Source: Dehalococcoidia bacterium UBA2588 (lineage in GTDB: Bacteria; Chloroflexota; Dehalococcoidia; Lucifugimonadales; UBA3495). Taken from it: 19,251 nucleotides of DNA. The first letter of the stretch is position 1. Every line of letters starts with the position of its first letter. The translations under genes were made by a program, and so were the position numbers. Shown one piece after another: positions 15,652-19,251 of this stretch. The notes under the pieces were generated by a model. That model did not search any database. It saw only the letters and a program-made list of their open reading frames with translations, and was not told the DNA's origin. The stretch is from contig DDKW01000022.1 in NCBI GenBank assembly GCA_002339805.1, positions 2,618-21,868 of the forward strand. The letters run 5' to 3'.

Positions 15652-16077
15652 TTAGTCTATACCGGAAGTTCCTACCCATCCGGTCTGAGAGATGTCAATT
15701 ATTTCTCCATTAGGGCCTGCATATTTTTTCTCGACATTTGCGTGACGGTTATCCATGCCAACTCCCAAAGCCTTATTAATGCTTTCCCGTGGCGCAGAAT
15801 TTGCTTGTTTCAGTTTTTCTTCTGTGTCGTCCAGGCTTTCTACCTGGAAACCTATATGATGGATCCCTGAATATTCTTTACCGAACTCTTCTCCTGCAAC
15901 GTCATCATTCTTGAAGTTTAATATAGCCATGTTGATGTCCCCGTCGCTAAGATAGTAGCCATAGGCGTTTTTACCATCTAATTTTCCCACTTCTTCTAAT
16001 CCGAAGCAGTCTTTGTAAAACTTAGCAGTTTCATCTGGATTGGATGAAGAAATAGCGATGTGTTTGATTTTTGCCAT
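15652..16077 (-). CDS. VOC (glyoxalase/dioxygenase superfamily) protein
   Basis: This 141-residue single-unit protein has two beta-alpha-beta-beta-beta modules. The first begins IKHIAISSSNPDETAKFYKD and the second begins GIHHIGFQVESLDDTEEKLK. Likely metal ligands are H6, H74 and E125 (NGEIIDI); the fourth position is not obvious. The C-terminus (SQTGWVG) is recognisable from bacterial VOC proteins annotated as lactoylglutathione lyase-like. VOC enzymes include glyoxalase I, methylmalonyl-CoA epimerase and extradiol dioxygenases; I cannot choose among them. The ATG at 16077 has a strong GAGGAGGGA ribosome binding site and a near-consensus promoter. It is divergent from a flavin monooxygenase, which suggests a shared catabolic role. 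Confidence 0.85.
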   Translation of the reverse strand: MAKIKHIAISSSNPDETAKFYKDCFGLEEVGKLDGKNAYGYYLSDGDINMAILNFKNDDVAGEEFGKEYSGIHHIGFQVESLDDTEEKLKQANSAPRESINKALGVGMDNRHANVEKKYAGPNGEIIDISQTGWVGTSGID

Positions 16078-16108
16078 GATTCCCTCCTCTCATATGGTGA
16101 TTGTTCGA

Positions 16109-16137
16109 ATTGTAATGTTTGGAGAATAAACTGACAA
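16109..16137 (-). promoter_or_regulatory. Near-consensus sigma-70 promoter of the VOC gene
   Basis: On the minus strand a -35 box TTGTCA (complement of 16132-16137, 5 of 6), a 17-bp spacer and a -10 box TACAAT (complement of 16109-16114, 5 of 6). Transcription would start near 16102, about 25 nt before the ATG at 16077. Confidence 0.6.
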
Positions 16138-16163
16138 CTGTGTAATAAAGCTCAGGAATTCCT

Positions 16164-16191
16164 TGGACAAAGATACCTAGGATGATAAAAT
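16164..16191 (+). promoter_or_regulatory. Sigma-70-type promoter of the flavin monooxygenase gene
   Basis: A -35 box TGGACA (16164-16169, 5 of 6), a 16-bp spacer and a -10 box TAAAAT (16186-16191, 5 of 6). Transcription would start near 16198, followed by the GGGGGGAG ribosome binding site at 16211-16218. It lies back to back with the VOC promoter, 26 bp apart. Confidence 0.5.
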
Positions 16192-16222
16192 TGGAATAGA
16201 TTAGACTAAAGGGGGGAGCATT

Positions 16223-17383
16223 ATGAGTTTTGAAGGTAGGATGAAGTTCGGGGTTTTCATGGCCCCTTTTCACAGAGTAGGAGAAAATCCTACGTTGGCA
16301 TTAGAAAGAGATTTAGAAATCATCCAATGGCTAGATTATTTAGGCTATGATGAAGCGTATATTGGAGAGCATCACAGCGCTGGCTGGGAAACCATCTCTT
16401 CACCAGAGGTATTTATTGCCACAGCTGCAGAACGAACGAAAAACATACGTCTGGGGTCAGGTGTGGTAAGCCTCCCTTATCATCATCCGTTCATGGTGGC
16501 GAATAGATTCACTTTATTAGACCATCTCACTAAAGGGAGAGTTATTCTCGGAGTAGGTCCAGGTGCTTTAGCATCTGATGCTTACATGTTGGGTATAGAT
16601 CCTACTCGCCAAAGAGAAATGATGGATGAATCTTTAGGTATCATTAAGAGATTAATGACCGAGACAGAACCGATTACGTACAAGAGTGATTGGTTTGAAT
16701 TAAACGAAGCAATATTACAAATGAGACCGTATCAACAGCCGCACGTGCCGATGGCTGTAGCGTCCGTTCAGTCTCCTGCTGGTGTCACAGTAGCTGGTAA
16801 GTACGGAGCATCTGTTATCTCATTGAGCGTTCCGAGAGGAATGATTAGAGAGACCAACTTAGAAGAATTGTGGTCTATTTGCGAAACAACTGCTGCGGAG
16901 CATGGCCAGACTGTTCGAAGGGAAGACTGGGCTCTATCTGTTGGAGTGCACTTATCGGAAACTCGAGAACAAGCTAAAGAAGACATTAGAGTTGGCGGTG
17001 CGAGAGTTACTAAAGAATACTTTGATCAAACTTTAGGAAATGCTGCCCCAGATGTACCAGATGATCAAATAGTTGATTACATGGTAGAGAATAACCAATG
17101 GATTGTTGGTACCCCTGATGATTGTATAGAAGCGATCGAACGATTACAGAAAATAAGTGGAGGATTCGGTAAATTTATGATCAGGGTGGAGGATTGGTGC
17201 CCTAGAGAGAAAATCCTACATAGCTATGAATTACTCGCTAGATACGTAATGCCTCATTTCCAGAACACATTAATAGGTATTGATGCTTCTAATAAATGGG
17301 CTGCTTCAGTCAAAGATAAATTGCAAGTAAATAGGAGAGCAGGACTACAGACAGCCAGTGATGCATTCTATAAAGATAAATAA
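16223..17383 (+). CDS. Luciferase-like flavin-dependent monooxygenase (limonene monooxygenase-like)
   Basis: This 386-residue protein belongs to the bacterial luciferase-like (LLM) TIM-barrel family, which uses reduced FMN and O2 to oxygenate organic substrates. Recognisable stretches are MKFGVFMAPFHRVGENPT (7-24), GYDEAYIGEHHSAGWE (41-56), IRLGSGVVSLPYHHPFMVA (75-93), LDHLTKGRVILGVGPGAL (99-116) and MDESLGIIKRL (134-144). This pattern is close to the subgroup annotated as limonene 1,2-monooxygenase. A flavin reductase partner is not in the window. Large sets of such paralogues are a known trait of SAR202 Chloroflexota, where they are thought to attack recalcitrant organic matter. ATG 16223 has a G-rich ribosome binding site 4 nt upstream. 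The pyruvate kinase gene follows after 33 nt. Confidence 0.9.
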   Translation: MSFEGRMKFGVFMAPFHRVGENPTLALERDLEIIQWLDYLGYDEAYIGEHHSAGWETISSPEVFIATAAERTKNIRLGSGVVSLPYHHPFMVANRFTLLDHLTKGRVILGVGPGALASDAYMLGIDPTRQREMMDESLGIIKRLMTETEPITYKSDWFELNEAILQMRPYQQPHVPMAVASVQSPAGVTVAGKYGASVISLSVPRGMIRETNLEELWSICETTAAEHGQTVRREDWALSVGVHLSETREQAKEDIRVGGARVTKEYFDQTLGNAAPDVPDDQIVDYMVENNQWIVGTPDDCIEAIERLQKISGGFGKFMIRVEDWCPREKILHSYELLARYVMPHFQNTLIGIDASNKWAASVKDKLQVNRRAGLQTASDAFYKDK

Positions 17384-17395
17384 AATCTAATTAAT

Positions 17396-17421
17396 GGAGG
17401 CCACTGAGTTTTCTTAGTGGC
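17396..17421 (+). promoter_or_regulatory. Shine-Dalgarno sequence followed by a hairpin at the pyk start
   Basis: GGAGG (17396-17400) is followed by a 9-bp stem, 17400-17408 with 17413-17421, closed by a TTTT loop; one pair is G-U. GTG 17417 lies inside the stem, 16 nt from the GGAGG. ATG 17429 lies 7 nt after the stem, so folding would bring the GGAGG to a normal distance from that ATG. No T-run follows the stem, so it is not a typical intrinsic terminator of the upstream gene. Confidence 0.5.
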
Positions 17422-18838
17422 AGAGAGTATGAGAAAAACCAAAATCATTGTAACCATAGGTCCATCTACAGATTCGCCTGAGGTTATAGATCAATTGGTT
17501 GAAAGCGGGATGGATTGTGCCAGATTGAATTTCTCTCATGGAACTTTCGAGAGTCACGCGAAAATTATTAAATCTGTCCGTGAAGCCTCCCAAAAACATA
17601 ACAGGCCAGTTGCAGTATTACAGGACTTAGGTGGAATTAAAATGAGACTTGGTACTATCCAAGGCCAAGTCCAGTTGAACCATGGAGATAAAGTATCAGT
17701 GATTCCTGGAGATGTGTCAGATGATCCTATGGTAATCCCATTCCCTCAACCAGAAATCCTTAAAAATCTAACCAAAGATAATTTGATATACATATCGGAT
17801 GGCACTATTTGTCTGGAGATTCTATCGAATGACAATGGAGTAGTTAATTGTAGAGTAAGAAACGGGGGAATGATTTCATCCTATAAAGGATTAAATCTTC
17901 CTGGAGCTAAGATCGATTTACCAGTGCTTACCGAAGCGGATAAAGAGGCAATAAAATTCGGTGTTGAGCAAGGGGTAGATTGGGTGGCTGTTTCATTCGT
18001 TAGGTCCTTAGAAGATGTCAGATATGCCAGGGCATATATGGACGAAGTAGGATCTAATGCGCCCATGATGGCTAAATTAGAAAGATCTGAGGCTGTTGAA
18101 AATGTAAGTGAGATACTGTCGGAAGTAGATGGAGTAATGGTTGCTAGGGGAGATTTGGGTGTTGAGATAGACATGGTGGATGTCCCTGTTATTCAGAAGA
18201 ATATTGTCGCTAGCGCAAAGCAGGCAGCAAAAGTATCTGTAATAGCTACTCAAATGCTTCGTTCGATGGTTGTTTCTCCTACTCCTACTCGTGCGGAAGT
18301 ATCAGACATTAGCAATGCTGTTTTAGATGGATGCGATGCTATTTTGCTATCAGATGAGACTGCAGTAGGGCAATTCCCTGTAGAAGCTTTGACAGTTGCA
18401 GCTAGAACGATATTAAAAGCAGAGGAAATTTATCCTTATTATCAAGATTTGAGTGAGGATAACAGGACTCAAGCTATAGCTTCAGGAGCTGCTCAATTGG
18501 TCAGAAGCTTGGGAGCTAAACCAGTCGTAGTAACTAATTCTGGAGCTTCGGCTAGAGAAGTGTCTAGATTCAGACCAGATAGTGAGATAGCGGTACTGAC
18601 ACATGACAAAGAAATTTTGAATAGATTAGCAATACTCTGGGGATGCACTGCGATAGGTGTTGTTCCTGTGGAACGCGATTCTAGTAAATTAGTTGGCGGA
18701 ATTGTAGAGACTCTAATCAATTCTGGTACGATTACAGATCAAGATCTTATTACTATAGTTTACGGATTAATGACCGGAATTACCGGAACGACCAATGCAA
18801 TACAAGTATTGGATATGAAGGAATATTTATCTAATTAA
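17417..18838 (+). CDS. pyk: Pyruvate kinase
   Basis: The enzyme converts phosphoenolpyruvate and ADP to pyruvate and ATP. Counting from the GTG, it has TKIIVTIGPS (8-17), ARLNFSHGTFE (35-45), YKGLNLPGAKIDLPVLTEAD (156-175), the catalytic Lys/metal region MMAKLERSEAVEN (217-229; K220, E222), VARGDLGVE (242-250, D246), ATQML (277-281, T278) and PTRAEVSDISNAVLDGCDAI (290-309). A C-terminal regulatory-type domain spans about 345-473. No PEP-utiliser extension is present. The stretch usually reading D-T-K-G-P or D-L-Q-G-P is DLGGIKMR (70-77), so it is divergent at that loop. The start is GTG 17417 (473 residues) or, more likely by family alignment and hairpin geometry, ATG 17429 (469 residues). 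It follows the flavin monooxygenase by 33 nt and may be read through from it. Confidence 0.95.
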   Translation: MAESMRKTKIIVTIGPSTDSPEVIDQLVESGMDCARLNFSHGTFESHAKIIKSVREASQKHNRPVAVLQDLGGIKMRLGTIQGQVQLNHGDKVSVIPGDVSDDPMVIPFPQPEILKNLTKDNLIYISDGTICLEILSNDNGVVNCRVRNGGMISSYKGLNLPGAKIDLPVLTEADKEAIKFGVEQGVDWVAVSFVRSLEDVRYARAYMDEVGSNAPMMAKLERSEAVENVSEILSEVDGVMVARGDLGVEIDMVDVPVIQKNIVASAKQAAKVSVIATQMLRSMVVSPTPTRAEVSDISNAVLDGCDAILLSDETAVGQFPVEALTVAARTILKAEEIYPYYQDLSEDNRTQAIASGAAQLVRSLGAKPVVVTNSGASAREVSRFRPDSEIAVLTHDKEILNRLAILWGCTAIGVVPVERDSSKLVGGIVETLINSGTITDQDLITIVYGLMTGITGTTNAIQVLDMKEYLSN

Positions 18839-18864
18839 TAGAGTCCGAGGTGAAGTATTGAATT

Positions 18865-19251
18865 ATGACTCGAGTTTTATTATCAGGGATGCTAATCTCT
18901 ATGCTTGTATTGGTAGGTTGTGACCAACAAACAGAAGTCGCACAAGAACAAACAAAAACAGAATTCACAAATCAAATCACTGTGATTCCAGATACTCCTG
19001 TGCCTACTATTAAGCCTACCAAAATAGAGACACCCAAAATTAAGAAGAAAGAATCTCTGTTACCCAAGCCGTCACAAGGAAAGAGCGATAAAAACCGTCC
19101 TACTCCTCCATTAATGGCGAAGCAAATCGATCGAATGAAGGCAGAAGCTTCCAAATATTCACTGGTTGGCACCATCCAATTTGAACTAGATAACCCAGAA
19201 ATTGTGACGATTGAACAAATGGATTCGGGAAGTATAGTTGGGCCCAGTGTA
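18865..19251 (+). CDS. Lipoprotein of unknown function, N-terminal 129 residues (runs off the right edge)
   Basis: An ATG at 18865, 26 nt after the pyk stop, opens a frame that continues to the window edge. The product begins MTRVLLSGMLISMLVLVGCD, a lipoprotein signal peptide with lipobox LVGC (Cys19). A long Thr/Pro/Lys/Gln-rich, probably disordered linker (20-82) follows, then the start of a more ordered region (MAKQIDRMKAEASKYSLVGT). GAGGTGA at 18847-18853 is a plausible but distant (11 nt) ribosome binding site; an in-frame TGA at 18859 excludes a longer form. The C-terminal functional region is outside the window, so no role can be assigned. Spacing suggests co-transcription with pyk. 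Confidence 0.75.
   Translation, partial: MTRVLLSGMLISMLVLVGCDQQTEVAQEQTKTEFTNQITVIPDTPVPTIKPTKIETPKIKKKESLLPKPSQGKSDKNRPTPPLMAKQIDRMKAEASKYSLVGTIQFELDNPEIVTIEQMDSGSIVGPSV

Noticed and set aside
15350..15679. Minus-strand open frame of 109 codons opposite the DUF35 gene
   Set aside because: It is the shadow of a well-supported zinc-ribbon/OB-fold gene and crosses the end of the VOC gene; its sequence has no domain features.
17400..17421. Intrinsic terminator of the flavin monooxygenase gene
   Set aside because: The stem is good, but the T-run is in the loop and no T-run follows, and it overlaps the pyk start; a translation-related role fits better.
1..19251. CRISPR arrays, insertion sequences, tRNA or rRNA genes, prophage or defence genes
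   Set aside because: No regularly spaced repeats, transposase-like proteins, cloverleaf-like sequences or defence domains were seen by eye on either strand; a tRNA or ncRNA scan would be needed to exclude small RNAs fully.

Overview
The window is a gene-dense, AT-rich (roughly 40% GC by eye) bacterial chromosome segment with about 16 protein-coding genes, no RNA genes, and no mobile elements or CRISPR arrays that I could see. The gene mix suggests a Chloroflexota bacterium of the marine SAR202 / Dehalococcoidia type. It combines housekeeping genes (dnaG-rpoD, glmU, pyk) with scattered catabolic genes: two amidase-signature enzymes, an SCP2-type thiolase with a DUF35 partner, a luciferase-like flavin monooxygenase, a VOC protein and an aldolase/short-chain dehydrogenase fusion. 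This assignment is inference from gene content, not a phylogenetic result.

Layout. Positions 1-147 (-) hold the start of a lipoprotein that runs off the left edge. After a 352-bp regulatory gap come dnaG (500-2332) and rpoD (2357-4114), a classic macromolecular-synthesis pair without rpsU. Next are a small zinc-ribbon protein (4193-4399) and a sortase (4439-5191). On the minus strand, glmU (7795-6449) is followed by a CBS/CorC-type membrane protein (6390-5188). Divergent from glmU is a likely operon of a 59-aa GatC/AtzG-like protein (7894-8073), an amidase (8095-9519) and a membrane-anchored collagen-like protein (9536-10360). A rhamnulose-1-phosphate aldolase/dehydrogenase-type fusion (12417-10363, -) faces it. 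Then come a second amidase (12568-13902), a thiolase (13977-15254) with its DUF35 partner (15255-15650), a VOC protein (16077-15652, -) divergent from a limonene-monooxygenase-like flavoprotein (16223-17383), pyruvate kinase (17417-18838), and a second lipoprotein (18865 to the right edge).

How the genes may work together. dnaG-rpoD, glmU and pyk cover primer synthesis, transcription initiation, UDP-GlcNAc supply and glycolysis. The sortase, collagen-like protein and lipoproteins are surface functions. The amidases, monooxygenase, VOC protein, thiolase/DUF35 pair and aldolase/dehydrogenase fusion look like a loosely grouped catabolic set. A plausible scheme is oxidation, amide hydrolysis and thiolytic cleavage of organic compounds to acyl-CoAs, plus deoxy-sugar use, but their substrates cannot be read from sequence.

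Several promoters close to the TTGACA/TATAAT consensus can be read by eye and fit the RpoD encoded here. The most unusual local features are a 9-bp hairpin between the Shine-Dalgarno sequence and the likely start of pyk, a 22-triplet collagen stalk containing a perfect 27-bp tandem duplication, a GatC/AtzG-like small protein paired with an amidase, and three convergent gene pairs with essentially no space between stops. I did not find a clearly novel defence or mobile system.
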